Assembly: GCF_937959485.1 (NCBI RefSeq) | Contig: NZ_CALGPY010000004.1 | Location: 124,001 to 188,000, forward strand | Length of the DNA stretch: 64,000 nt | DNA from: an uncultured Campylobacter sp. | Lineage (GTDB): Bacteria; Campylobacterota; Campylobacteria; Campylobacterales; Campylobacteraceae | Direction: 5' to 3' | Part shown: one piece after another, positions 1-8,491 of the stretch | How positions within the stretch are numbered: position 1 is the stretch's first letter | Layout of the letters: every line of letters starts with the position of its first letter | The notes under the pieces: model-generated | What the model saw: only the letters and a program-made list of their open reading frames with translations | Told to the model about the DNA's origin: nothing | Database searches by the model: none | Program-made: the position numbers and the translations under genes

Positions 1-468
1 TAAAATTTCGCGCTATGAAGTAGGGCGAGCGACGAATACTTTGATTTCACAGGGAGTGAAAAGAATGAAATTTTGCGCCCAAAAGAGGCATGCGATGAAA
101 TTTTTAAAATTTCTAGGCACGAGACGCTTCGGCTTGCAAGCGGCGGTTGGGCGCGGGTTTGAAATTTTAAAATTTAGCGCCGCAGAGCGCTTAAAACGCC
201 GCTTCGAGTCGCAAAAGCAAGCGGCAGAGCTTTTAAATTCTAGCTCCTTGTCGCCACGTAAATTTAAACTCACGCTTTTAAAATTTTCGCCCGAGCTGCC
301 ACGCAATAGATCTGAAATTTTAAAATTTACGCCCGCGCCACGCAAAATTAAATCGGCGCCCGCAGTGCGTTTAAATTTCGCTTTAAATTCCGCGCCGCAC
401 GCACGCGCTGCTAAATTTGAAAATGGCGCTAAATTTAAAGGTGCCGCTAAATTTGAAAGGAGCGCGCG
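1..468. other. Repeat-rich stretch ahead of the ABC permease, no convincing gene
   Basis: This stretch is dense in AAATTT and AAATTTTAAAATTT words. One plus-strand frame is open from the left edge to 472 and overlaps the next start by ATGA, so the end of an upstream gene cannot be fully excluded. Its translation is a monotonous run of K-F, L-K-F and R-S words produced by the repeat, with no domain, so I do not call it a gene. A minus-strand frame over the same bases is open for the same reason. The only clear functional site is the ribosome binding site AAAGGAG just before the permease ATG. Confidence 0.5.
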
Positions 469-1560
469 ATGAACGCTCTGCGAAAATCCCTGCTTCGAAT
501 TCGCGCGCTGATAAAAAAGGAATTTTTGGCGATGTTTCGCGACAAGGGCACGCGAATGGTGTTGATCGTGCCGGTGCTAGTGCAGGCGATCATATTCGGC
601 TACGGCGCGAATTTCACCCCCGAGCAGGTGCGCTACGCGATTTTGGACGATGCCCGCGATGCGACGTCCACCGCGCTGGTGCAGAGCATCGCCGCTACGC
701 CGATGTTTAAGACCGAACTTGGCTGCAAAGACCTAACCTGCCTGCGCCGCGCGGTAAGCGAGGGCGAGGCGATCATCGGGATCTATTTCGGCGGCGATTT
801 TGCGAGCACGCATGAGCTTTTGATCATCGCAGATTCGCGCAATACGACCTTGGCAAACACCGTCATCGGCTTCGTGCAGGCCATAGCGGGGGAATACAAC
901 TCGCAGCATTTTGTTAATTTAATCAGCATAAATCCGCGCTATGTTTTTAACGAAAACACGATCACGCGCTACACGATCATGACGGGGATGATTTTGGGGC
1001 TTTCGATGATTCAGGTGCTGATGCTATCGGCGTTTAGCGTCTCCCGCGAGCGCGAGGAGGGCAGCTTTGATATGATGCTGATGACGCCTGCAAACCCGCT
1101 TGAGATGCTAATCGGCAAAGCAGTGCCGCCCGTGCTGATCGCGATCGCGCAGGGGCTCGCGCTGTTTTTGATCTGCGTATTTTACTTTGAAATTCCGTTT
1201 CGAGGGCGCTTTGCAGATCTTTTTGCGATCATTGCGATCTTTAGCGCTTGCAACGTAGGCATCGGCCTCGTGATCTCGACCGTCTGCAAAACCTCGCTGC
1301 AATCGGTCGTTAGCTCGTTTTTGTTCCTGCTGCCGTGCATTATGATAAGCGGGCTGATAACGCCTGCGGACGCGATGCCGCGGTGGTTTTACTACATCGC
1401 GCACCTCGATCCGATGTATTATGCCAACAACTGCATGTGGCGGATCTATCTGGAGGGCGCGAGCCTAGGCGAGCTGTGGCATCTCATCGTGCCGCTGCTG
1501 CTGATCGGGCTTGGCACGTTGAGCTTTGCGGCGTCGCTTTTTAGAAATAAGCTGGATTAG
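469..1560 (+). CDS. ABC-2 type transporter permease (YhhJ/YbhR-like)
   Basis: This is an inner-membrane permease of the ABC-2 export family, which works with a cytoplasmic ATPase and often a membrane fusion protein to export drugs, lipids or polymers; the substrate cannot be told from sequence. The 363 residues are normal for the family. One membrane segment lies near residues 25-45, followed by a periplasmic domain of about 130 residues, then five hydrophobic segments from about residue 170 to the end. The family-typical stretch SREREEGSFDMMLMTP, the cytoplasmic loop after the second helix, is present. The ATG has an AAAGGAG site six bases upstream. Partner genes are not in the window and probably lie to the left. 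Confidence 0.85.
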   Translation: MNALRKSLLRIRALIKKEFLAMFRDKGTRMVLIVPVLVQAIIFGYGANFTPEQVRYAILDDARDATSTALVQSIAATPMFKTELGCKDLTCLRRAVSEGEAIIGIYFGGDFASTHELLIIADSRNTTLANTVIGFVQAIAGEYNSQHFVNLISINPRYVFNENTITRYTIMTGMILGLSMIQVLMLSAFSVSREREEGSFDMMLMTPANPLEMLIGKAVPPVLIAIAQGLALFLICVFYFEIPFRGRFADLFAIIAIFSACNVGIGLVISTVCKTSLQSVVSSFLFLLPCIMISGLITPADAMPRWFYYIAHLDPMYYANNCMWRIYLEGASLGELWHLIVPLLLIGLGTLSFAASLFRNKLD

Positions 1561-1814
1561 GGATTTAGATCGGAATTTTAGTTTAGAATTTTGGCTGGAA
1601 TTTCGGCTTGGATTTTGCTTCGTCGTGAACTTCTGCTTAAAATTTTAAATTGATCGCGGAATTTCGGCTTGGAATTTTGCCCTAAATTTTGCGCGTTCGT
1701 AGCGGATAAAATTAAATCAAAATTCCGCGTTTCCGCTCGATGCGCCGCGCGTCGCGATAAAATTCCGCGCCTTAAATTTTAAAAATTTTGCGAAATTCTA
1801 TCTTGCGAATAGAG
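1561..1814. repeat. AATT-core repeat spacer
   Basis: The spacer between the permease and the converging membrane-protein gene is almost wholly made of GGAATTTT-G/C words spaced about 12-20 bases apart (for example near 1573, 1587, 1600, 1663 and 1672). It has no ORF with coding character and no clear hairpin terminator. The words are the same as those found inside hypF, hydD and pbpC. Confidence 0.6.
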
Positions 1815-2633
1815 TTAGAATTTAAATCCGGGGTTGCCCGGGCGTCTTGCGGCAGTCGTATCATCTGCGCTCACTGCTGAAGCAGGCATTTTTGCGGTAT
1901 CTGCACTCGCCTTGGAAGCGGGCTTTTTCGTATCATCCGCGTCCGATTTCTTAAAAGTGGCGAGTTTGCTGTAAATGCTCAGTTTTTTGCCGTCCGCGCC
2001 TAGCTTGGCGCCGTCAAGCTCGCTAGAATTTTCCGCGCCGCATAACCTTGCGGGGTTGAATTTTATCCACGCTATGATTAGCAAAATCCCCGAAAACGCC
2101 GTTACCAGCGACGCTGCGATTAGATACGGCAGAGCGAGGATTACGCCTATTTTAGCTAGCGCGCCCAATACCGCTTCGCAGGGCCATGCCACGGACACCA
2201 CTATGCCGTAGATTTTAAATAAATCCACGCCGCTAAGTGTGGCTAGGCGGCAGTTTAATACGCCCCAGATTATCACTGCCGCGCACGTCGAAAGGACGTA
2301 GAGCAGGGTGTAGAGTAGACCTAGCATCGCGCCCTCTTTTAGCGCTATTACCATGGCGCAGTAGCACAAAATAGCGACGATTGGGATGCTTTCTATTAGC
2401 CTATAGGTCTTAACGAAGCGCACGCCTAGCGCCTTTTCTAGGCAAACGAAGCAGTCGTAAAATATCGCTAGCGTCGCTAGTAGCGCTAAAACTCTAAAAA
2501 TCGCGACCGCGTCCTCGTCTATGCTGCTTACGCCCACCGTGCCGCTTACGCCGATGCCTAGCAAAATCACGGCACCTAAAACTCCGCGGAATTTCGCTTT
2601 GCGAAGCAGACCTTGCTTTGAAATTTCTTTCAT
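1815..2633 (-). CDS. Multi-pass membrane protein of the SG-x-F-Y paralogue family, unknown function
   Basis: I do not recognise a named family. The 272 residues contain about six or seven hydrophobic segments, then a hydrophilic tail from about residue 200 rich in K, S, A and D and ending in PGNPGFKF. It shares a repeated signature with four other proteins in this window: a helix ending in W/R plus basic residues, then a short L-SG turn, then F-x-x-Y opening the next helix (here LATLSGVDLFKIYG near residue 130). The N-terminal KAKFRGVLGAV resembles AIKFRGIASSV of the gene at 9773-10543, so those two are the closest pair. The ATG has AAGGAT upstream. Function and partner are unknown. Confidence 0.7.
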   Translation of the reverse strand: MKEISKQGLLRKAKFRGVLGAVILLGIGVSGTVGVSSIDEDAVAIFRVLALLATLAIFYDCFVCLEKALGVRFVKTYRLIESIPIVAILCYCAMVIALKEGAMLGLLYTLLYVLSTCAAVIIWGVLNCRLATLSGVDLFKIYGIVVSVAWPCEAVLGALAKIGVILALPYLIAASLVTAFSGILLIIAWIKFNPARLCGAENSSELDGAKLGADGKKLSIYSKLATFKKSDADDTKKPASKASADTAKMPASAVSADDTTAARRPGNPGFKF

Positions 2634-2777
2634 TTTTATCCTTTGAATTTTCTAAATTTACGCGCTATCTTGCGGCTTTGCTGCGTGCGGCGACGCTGTG
2701 CCGGATGGCGCGGCTTGGACGTTGCGGTTTAGACTTGCAAAAGCGCGCGATCGCTGCAAAACGAAAGCCGCTCCTAC

Positions 2778-3422
2778 TTAGGCGAGCTTTTCTATCTTGC
2801 TCCAGGCTAGCAGGTGCACGATGCTAGTTATTATCAAGGCAGCAAACGGTAAAAATTCCTTCAATGACGCGATAATTAAAACCGCATCGGAATCGCCAAT
2901 TTGCGGCTTGGAGGCAGCCAAACCGAAGGGCCCTGCGCCACATAGCCAATTTAGCGCGAAAAAGAAGATGCAGAGCCACACGTAGATCCGAAATATCATC
3001 ACGCCGCTTATGCGCGCAAGCGAAAAATTTATGCGAAGCCACGCTACGATTATGTAGATTGCGGCTGCGGGCACCGCTAAATTCCATATAGTTTCTTCTA
3101 TCATCTCTTTCATCGTTGCTTCTCTATAACAACCTGCTGGATAAAATAATAAAAGCGCCACGAAGCAGATGCAGAGAATTACGCAGTTGCGGTAAAGCGC
3201 CGCCGCTTTTATGCCGCTAAGCTTTGAAATTTTGCGGAGCGCTCTTAGCCTATAAATCACCGAGAAACAGATAAGAGCGATAAAAATTCCGCTGACTATC
3301 AAGAACATTCCGCCGGAAGCAAGACCTATTGCTTTAAAAACCGCGAGCGCCACCGCCAAAAGCAGATCAATGCCGGTGCTGATCATCCCATTTTTTCTTG
3401 CCTGAGATACGGTGTCTTGCAC
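2778..3422 (-). CDS. Multi-pass membrane protein, tandem paralogue 1
   Basis: Unknown function. It has 214 residues and about six membrane segments. It is the first of three tandem paralogues that share the N-terminal SQARK-GMISTGID, a central LRKISKLSGIKAAALYRNC, a second copy of that turn, SLARISGVMIFRIYVW, and the C-terminal HLLAWSKIEK. Within each protein the motif (basic residues, SG, aromatic, Y) therefore appears twice or three times, as if built from internal repeats. The start is a GTG at 3422 with AAGGAG nine bases upstream; no ATG is near. The last 40 bases are nearly identical to the ends of the two neighbours. Confidence 0.7.
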   Translation of the reverse strand: MQDTVSQARKNGMISTGIDLLLAVALAVFKAIGLASGGMFLIVSGIFIALICFSVIYRLRALRKISKLSGIKAAALYRNCVILCICFVALLLFYPAGCYREATMKEMIEETIWNLAVPAAAIYIIVAWLRINFSLARISGVMIFRIYVWLCIFFFALNWLCGAGPFGLAASKPQIGDSDAVLIIASLKEFLPFAALIITSIVHLLAWSKIEKLA

Positions 3423-3531
3423 GTCGTATAACTCCTTTTAAAAATTTATTTCAATATGCAAAAAGCAGATGTAAAACGCTAATCAAACCGAAAAGAGCGA
3501 AATTTTATCATGACAAGAGGTTTGCTAAATT

Positions 3532-4224
3532 TTAAACCTCTGCGCTTATCTTTTCTATCTTGCTCCAGGCTAGCAGGTGCACGATGCTAGTTATCACAAG
3601 AGCGACAAACGGCAGGAACAGTTTAAGCATTACGACGGCAATAGCCAAAGCTGAAACCTGCTCGGTCCGTGGCTCGGAAATGGCTATAGCAAGAATCGCT
3701 GCGTTACATAGTATGTTTAGCACAAAAAGCCCCACACAGAGCCACACATAAGTCCGAAAGGTACTTACGCCGCTTACGCGTGCAAGCGAAAAATTTATGC
3801 GAAACCATGCGACGATTATGTAAATAACGCCTACGAAAAGCGCTAGTCCAAATATCGCCGCAAATGGACTATCACTCTGCCCGCCGTCTGCGTCAGGCTC
3901 CTTCGGATAAAGGTAATTAAGCACAAGCGCTAGCGCAAAAAAGCAGACGCAGATTATTATGCAGTTGCGGTAAAGCGTCGCTGCTTTTATGCCGCTAAGC
4001 GCTGAAATTTTTTGGAGTGCCTGCAATCTGAGAAATGCTGAAACACAAATAAAAGCGATCAAAATTCCGCTAGCGATATAATTTATTTCGTCACCCACAA
4101 ACTTGGGCTCGTTATAAGAGATATATCCTACTACGATAAAAACCGCTGGTAGCGCCGCCAAAAACAGATCGATGCCGGTGCTGATCATCCCCTCTTTTCT
4201 TGCTTGAGATACAATGAATTGCAT
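3532..4224 (-). CDS. Multi-pass membrane protein, tandem paralogue 2
   Basis: Unknown function. I place the start at the ATG at 4224, because this gives the MQFIVSQARKEG start shared with its neighbours and has AAAAAGG upstream; a longer frame to 4269 adds 15 residues that do not match them. That gives 230 residues with about six hydrophobic segments. LQKISALSGIKAATLYRNC and SLARVSGVSTFRTYVW are the two internal signature repeats. It ends with HLLAWSKIEKIS like paralogue 3. A short charged loop (PKEPDADGGQSD) between the two halves is specific to this copy. Confidence 0.7.
   Translation of the reverse strand: MQFIVSQARKEGMISTGIDLFLAALPAVFIVVGYISYNEPKFVGDEINYIASGILIAFICVSAFLRLQALQKISALSGIKAATLYRNCIIICVCFFALALVLNYLYPKEPDADGGQSDSPFAAIFGLALFVGVIYIIVAWFRINFSLARVSGVSTFRTYVWLCVGLFVLNILCNAAILAIAISEPRTEQVSALAIAVVMLKLFLPFVALVITSIVHLLAWSKIEKISAEV
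3551..3594. repeat. Near-identical 3' end repeat of the tandem paralogues (copies also at 2788-2832 and 4365-4409)
   Basis: A block of about 40 bases covering the last codons is almost the same in all three tandem genes, as is a block near their 5' ends that encodes the GMISTGID region. The middle parts have diverged much more, which suggests recent duplication with exchange between copies, or strong constraint at the two ends. Confidence 0.75.
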
Positions 4225-4346
4225 ATATAAACCCTTTTTAAAAATTTGACCCGAAGTATATATAAACAAACATAAAACACGGATTAAATCGCAAAAATCG
4301 GAATTCTATCGCGACAAGATATTCGCGACAAGATATTTGCGAAATT

Positions 4347-4940
4347 TTAAACGTTTACGCTTATGTTTTCTATCTTGCTCCAGGCTAGCAGGTGCACGAT
4401 GCTAGTTATTGTGAGGGTTATGGGGAATATCAAATGGTATAGTGCATTTAACGAAAAAAGGATGACGCAGAGCCACACATATGTCTCAAAGATCCCCACG
4501 CCGCTTACGCGCGCTAGAGCAAAATTTATGCAAAACCACGCTACTATTATGTAGATTGCGCCTGCAAACGCTATCAAAATGCACAATATCATTGCCAAAT
4601 GCTTGTATGAGATCGATAAAGGAATCGATAAAAAGATGCTTGTTATGGCAATGACACAGATACAGACAATTACGCAGTTGCGGTAAAGCACCATCGCTTT
4701 TATGCCGCTAAGCGCCGAAATTTTGCGGAGCGCTCTTAGCCTGAAAAATACCGAAACACAAAAAATAGCAAAAATAATTCCGCCAGTGATATAGGTAGCC
4801 GTCTTGTTGGTGCTAAGCCCTAGCATATCGCCCGTAGCAATATCTAGCGCAACTAAAGTCGCAGGCACCGCCGCTAAAAACAGATCGATGCCGGTGCTAA
4901 TCATTCCCTCTTTTCTTGCTTGAGATACGAGATTTTGCAT
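4347..4940 (-). CDS. Multi-pass membrane protein, tandem paralogue 3
   Basis: Unknown function. It has 197 residues and is the shortest of the three tandem copies, with about five or six hydrophobic segments. The ATG at 4940 opens MQNLVSQARKEG and has AAAAGG upstream. It carries LRKISALSGIKAMVLYRNC in the middle and ALARVSGVGIFETYVW after it, and ends in HLLAWSKIENIS. It is presumably the first gene transcribed in the trio, but the spacers of 76-109 bases between copies may hold separate promoters. Nothing in the neighbours points to a role. Confidence 0.7.
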   Translation of the reverse strand: MQNLVSQARKEGMISTGIDLFLAAVPATLVALDIATGDMLGLSTNKTATYITGGIIFAIFCVSVFFRLRALRKISALSGIKAMVLYRNCVIVCICVIAITSIFLSIPLSISYKHLAMILCILIAFAGAIYIIVAWFCINFALARVSGVGIFETYVWLCVILFSLNALYHLIFPITLTITSIVHLLAWSKIENISVNV

Positions 4941-5446
4941 AATAAGCCTTTTTAAAATTTATCCCGAAGTATACATAAATCGATGTAAAGCAGGAATTAA
5001 ATAGCTAAATTTAAAATTTTAAAATTTCGTTGCGGTAAGCTTGCAGACTGCGGAATTTCGGAATTCCAGGAATTCTACCAGAGCGAGAATAAAATTCCGC
5101 CACGGGATTTTAAACGGAATTTTGGCTACGGGTTTGCAGGTAGAATTTCTCGGCGGAATTTCAAATTTCAAGCGATAGCATACTTTCATAGCAGGATTTA
5201 AAAATTAGCGCGATGTCGAATAGAATTCGCCGTGAAATTCTAGAGCAAAATTTTGCAAATTTGCAAGGCAGAATTCCGCCATGAAATCCCAGGCAGGAAT
5301 TCTAAAACAAAACTTTATTACGAAATTTTAAAGCGAAATTCCGTTATGAAATTTAGATCCAAATTTTAAAGCGACATTTCAAGACAAAATCCCGCGATTT
5401 AAAATTTCTCGACGATTGATGAATTGCTTTGTCGCGCCGCTCGCAC
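4941..5446. repeat. AATT-core repeat spacer
   Basis: This 500-base stretch has no gene. From about 5010 on it is a nearly continuous series of GGAATTTC, GGAATTCC and AAAATTCCG words spaced about 10-25 bases apart. Neither strand has an ORF with a start and plausible content. It separates the membrane-protein trio from the end of the importer operon. Confidence 0.6.
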
Positions 5447-6211
5447 CTATCTCACCTGCGCGCTGAAAATTTGCGTGATGCTGGGGATTTGCTCGCCTGC
5501 AACGTCAAATTCCGCCGTTTTGATCTGTACGCCGTAGAGCGAGCTAAGCGCGGCTTCGGTTAAAATTTCGTTGCTTGCGCCGTAGTTGTAGCTAAGATCA
5601 TTTCGCAAGATCAGTGTGCGATCGGCGACTGCGAGGGCGTGGTTAGGCTGGTGGGTGGTAAAAACTATGCTCGCATCGCTATTTGAGCGTAGATTTGCGA
5701 TGAGGCTTAGCACGCGGTCTTGGTTTTTGATATCAAGCGCGCTGGCAGGCTCGTCCAAAAACAGCACGTCGCTGCCGCTAGCTAGGGCTCTAGCAAAGAG
5801 CACGAGCTGCCTCTGCCCGCCGCTAAGGGCGTTAAAGCTGCGCTTTTGCAGATGGGCGACGCCTAGCGTTTCCAGAGCATCAAGGCAGATTTGAATATCC
5901 TTTTTGCCCGGTTTTGAAAAGAGCGAGATCTCGCGTACCCGCCCCATCAGTACGATGTCAAGCACGCTGTAATCAAACGCGACGTTAAAGCTTTGAGGCA
6001 AGAAAGCAAATTTTGCCTTGCGTACGATCTCGCCTTCTTTAGGCTGCAAAATCCCCATCATACACGACATTAGCGTACTTTTGCCTTGCCCGTTTAAGCC
6101 CAAAATCGCTAATGTTTGAGAGCTGGCAAGCTCGAAGTTTAAGTTGCGAAAGCAGAATTTTTCCGCCTCGTAGTAAAAGCCAGCATTTTTTACCTCAATT
6201 AGATTTTGCAT
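5447..6211 (-). CDS. Iron/metallophore-type ABC transporter ATP-binding protein (FecE/BtuD-like)
   Basis: This is the cytoplasmic ATPase of a FecCD-type importer. Walker A is GLNGQGKST near residue 45, the signature is LSGGQRQLVLFARAL, Walker B is SDVLFLDEP, and the switch histidine lies in TTHQPNH. I choose the ATG at 6211 because AAGGAG lies eight bases upstream; a GTG at 6220 would sit on top of that site. The protein is then 254 residues, normal for the family. Its start overlaps the end of the permease gene by 17 bases, so the two are likely co-translated. Substrate could be a ferric siderophore, haem, cobalamin or nickel complex. Confidence 0.9.
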   Translation of the reverse strand: MQNLIEVKNAGFYYEAEKFCFRNLNFELASSQTLAILGLNGQGKSTLMSCMMGILQPKEGEIVRKAKFAFLPQSFNVAFDYSVLDIVLMGRVREISLFSKPGKKDIQICLDALETLGVAHLQKRSFNALSGGQRQLVLFARALASGSDVLFLDEPASALDIKNQDRVLSLIANLRSNSDASIVFTTHQPNHALAVADRTLILRNDLSYNYGASNEILTEAALSSLYGVQIKTAEFDVAGEQIPSITQIFSAQVR

Positions 6212-7175
6212 TTTTGGCACTCCTTTTTAGAAGTAGGGCAAAGATCGGGCTTCCGATGAGAGCGGATAGAATTCCTAAAGGAATTTCGGCGCTACTTAGC
6301 GAGCGAGATAGATCGTCGATTGCCAGCATAAAGATCGCTCCTGCAATGAAGCAGGCAGGCATTAACTTCACGTGGTCGCTGCCCGCGATGAGCCTGGTAG
6401 CGTGCGGCACTACAAGACCTACCCAGCCGATATTTCCGCTGACGCTAACTTGTACGGCGATCAGAGCAGTGCAAAGCGCTAGGATCGTGCAGCGCAGAAA
6501 CTTAACATCCACGCCTAGCACGCGCAAATCATCATCATTTAGGCTGAGTAGATTAAACCGCCATCTCAGCGCGATTAAGACTGCAGAAGCGGGCAGGGCG
6601 ATCGCGCACATCAAAATTACTTTATCATATCCTGCGCTTACGAAGCTTCCTAACAGCCAAAAAACGATATTAGGCAGCACTTCCTCATCGTCTGCTAGAT
6701 ACTGCACCAAGCTCGTAAGTGCGGCAAATACGCCGTTAATGACTATACCTGCTAAAATGAGTGAGAAAATATCAGCGCGTGCTACGAATTTTGCCAAAAG
6801 ATAGAGTAAAAATAGCGCCGCAAGTCCGAAGCAAAATGCAAACCCCGCAAGCCATAAGCCGCTCAATCCTATCAAAATACAAAGCGCGCCGCCGAATGCC
6901 GCTGCGGTGCTAACGCCTACGATGTGCGGGCCAACGAGCGGGTTTTTAAATACCGCCTGTAAGCTCAAACCCGCGATAGCAAGCGCTCCACCGCAAAGGC
7001 TGGAGAGTAGAATGCGCGGAATTCTAACATCCATCATCACACTTTTGGCGGCTTCATCGCCGCCTCCGCTAAAGAGAATTTTAAAAATTTCTTCTAACGG
7101 TATATGAAACTGCCCACTAGCGAGCGAGATTAACGCCAGCACTACCCAAAAAAGAAGCAGGATTACGTTTAGCAT
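6195..7175 (-). CDS. FecCD-family ABC importer permease
   Basis: This is the membrane subunit of the importer, 326 residues with about nine or ten membrane helices, normal for FecCD/BtuC proteins. The N-terminus shows the family pattern of a helix followed by SGQFHIPLEEIF, and the middle has GGALAIAGLSLQAVFKNPLVGPH, the conserved stretch facing the transport path and the ATPase. The C-terminal GLVVPHATRLI and DDLSR also fit. The ATG overlaps the stop of the binding-protein gene by one base (TAATG), and the ATPase overlaps its end, so binding protein, permease and ATPase form one tight operon. Confidence 0.92.
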   Translation of the reverse strand: MLNVILLLFWVVLALISLASGQFHIPLEEIFKILFSGGGDEAAKSVMMDVRIPRILLSSLCGGALAIAGLSLQAVFKNPLVGPHIVGVSTAAAFGGALCILIGLSGLWLAGFAFCFGLAALFLLYLLAKFVARADIFSLILAGIVINGVFAALTSLVQYLADDEEVLPNIVFWLLGSFVSAGYDKVILMCAIALPASAVLIALRWRFNLLSLNDDDLRVLGVDVKFLRCTILALCTALIAVQVSVSGNIGWVGLVVPHATRLIAGSDHVKLMPACFIAGAIFMLAIDDLSRSLSSAEIPLGILSALIGSPIFALLLKRSAKNAKSN

Positions 7176-8221
7176 TATTTTTGATATTTGACGCGGTAAA
7201 ATTTCTCGTAGAATTCCTCTACTTTTTTATCAAAGTTTGCGTCCTTAAAATTTTGCGGATAAAGTTTCATCGCAAGCCATTCCTCACCAAGCGCCATTGC
7301 TTCGGCAGTCGGATGACCCCAGGCTTTAACGAATTCGGGCATTAGATAAATTCTATCCTCTTTCACGGCGCTAAGACCTTTTAGCGCAGGGTTTGCTTTA
7401 AGCTCAGCAGGTACTTGAGGATAGCGGTTTTGCACTAAGATAATCTGCGGATTCCATGCTAAAATTTGCTCCGGCGAAACCTGCTTGTAGCCCTTTATAT
7501 CCGCAGCGGCGACGTTCGTCGCGCCCGCTCTTGCTAACATTACGCCAGTATATTTGCCGCTACCGTAGGTCGTAAGATCGGGATTTGCCATATAAACTCT
7601 AGGTCTTTTATCTACGATAAAATTGCTAAATTTGGCATTTAAATCAGCTTGCGATTTTTTAACGAAATCTATCAGCTCAGCGGCATCTTTTTCGTGATTG
7701 CTTAGTTCGCCTAGAATTTTAACCCCCTCGTAAAAGCCTTCATCGTAAGCAGCGAAGCTATCGCGCTCATCTTTAAAGGTCGGATTTAGTTTAGCTTTTT
7801 CCTCTTGTGCAGAGCTAAAAAATGAAATGCCTACGACCGGGATTTTCAACTCCTCCATTTTAGCGATATATTCTTTAGGAAAGTAGTTTACCACTACGAC
7901 CGCATCGGGCTTTAGACTAAGCAGAGCTTCGTAATTGACATCTTTGATATCGCCCGGATTAGGTAGATTTTTAAAATTCGGCGCCAAACGATTATACTCT
8001 TTGCCTAGGCGTTGCTCCCAGCTTTTTAGGATGCCTACGACCTTATCTTGGGCGTTGATTTCGTTTAAGACATTGAGCGCTTCGTGGTGTAGCACGACGA
8101 TACGATTTACTTGATCCGGGATCGTGACCTTGCGACCGAGCTGATCGGTAATCGTGCGATCTGCAAAAGCCAGGCTAGCGCAAAGCGCTGCACCAAGAAG
8201 GATTGAGTGAAGTTTAAGCAT
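7175..8221 (-). CDS. Periplasmic metal/metallophore-binding protein, copy 1 (FecB/BtuF fold)
   Basis: This is the substrate-binding protein of the importer (family of TroA/FecB-like helical-backbone proteins). The ATG at 8221 follows AAGGAG and opens a clean signal peptide ending near CASLAFA-DR; upstream codons overlap a TATAAT promoter box and are not used. The mature protein opens with TITDQLGRKVTIPDQ and has the family's VNYEALLSLKPDAVVV region. It lacks a lipobox cysteine, so it should be soluble in the periplasm. It is about two thirds identical by eye to the protein at 8488-9522. No specificity can be read; nickel is possible given the nearby hyp and nikR genes, iron at least as likely. 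Confidence 0.88.
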   Translation of the reverse strand: MLKLHSILLGAALCASLAFADRTITDQLGRKVTIPDQVNRIVVLHHEALNVLNEINAQDKVVGILKSWEQRLGKEYNRLAPNFKNLPNPGDIKDVNYEALLSLKPDAVVVVNYFPKEYIAKMEELKIPVVGISFFSSAQEEKAKLNPTFKDERDSFAAYDEGFYEGVKILGELSNHEKDAAELIDFVKKSQADLNAKFSNFIVDKRPRVYMANPDLTTYGSGKYTGVMLARAGATNVAAADIKGYKQVSPEQILAWNPQIILVQNRYPQVPAELKANPALKGLSAVKEDRIYLMPEFVKAWGHPTAEAMALGEEWLAMKLYPQNFKDANFDKKVEEFYEKFYRVKYQK

Positions 8222-8239
8222 TTTTTCTCCTTGAAAATT

Positions 8240-8275
8240 CCGCAAAATATGCGGGGTTAGAATAGCGGAATTATA
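8240..8275 (-). promoter_or_regulatory. Likely promoter of binding-protein copy 1 with small inverted repeat
   Basis: On the minus strand a perfect TATAAT lies at 8270-8275, about 50 bases before the start codon of the binding-protein gene, as expected for a sigma-70 promoter in Campylobacter where the -35 box is weak. In the untranslated leader CCGCA and TGCGG form a five-base inverted repeat with a five-base loop at 8240-8254. The promoter sits just behind the permease stub, so the intact copy has its own transcription start. Confidence 0.5.
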
Positions 8276-8383
8276 GCCGATCGGCATAAAATCCAGATAA
8301 ATTTTTATATAAATTTCATTTTGTCGCGGGGGATTACAGATGCTTTAGTAGGGCAGAATTTTGTGATTTTACGCAGAATTTTG

Positions 8384-8491
8384 CTAGTAAAAATTTTTGC
8401 CCTTCTCCTCTAGGCTAACCGGATACTGCCCGATGCCCAGCGATACCGCAAACAGCAGGACCCAGAGCAGCAGCAGGGCGGAAAATTTCAT
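8384..8491 (-). pseudogene. Truncated FecCD permease (first 35 codons only)
   Basis: An ATG at 8491 overlaps the stop of the second binding-protein gene by four bases (ATGA), exactly where a permease gene belongs. The reading frame then encodes a hydrophobic helix followed by LGIGQYPVSLEE, which aligns with ASGQFHIPLEE of the intact permease at 6195-7175, and stops after 35 codons. A normal FecCD permease has about 320-340 residues. The rest of this gene and its ATPase are missing; about 160 bases further on comes the promoter of the next binding protein. This is the scar of a deletion between two tandem importer operons. Confidence 0.8.

Noticed and set aside
41..472. Plus-strand open frame overlapping the permease start by ATGA
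   Set aside because: The translation is repetitive K-F and R-S words from AAATTT repeats with no domain; the minus strand is open over the same bases.
7175..8287. Longer start for binding-protein copy 1 at 8287
   Set aside because: The extra codons overlap a TATAAT box and precede a good ribosome binding site and signal peptide starting at 8221.
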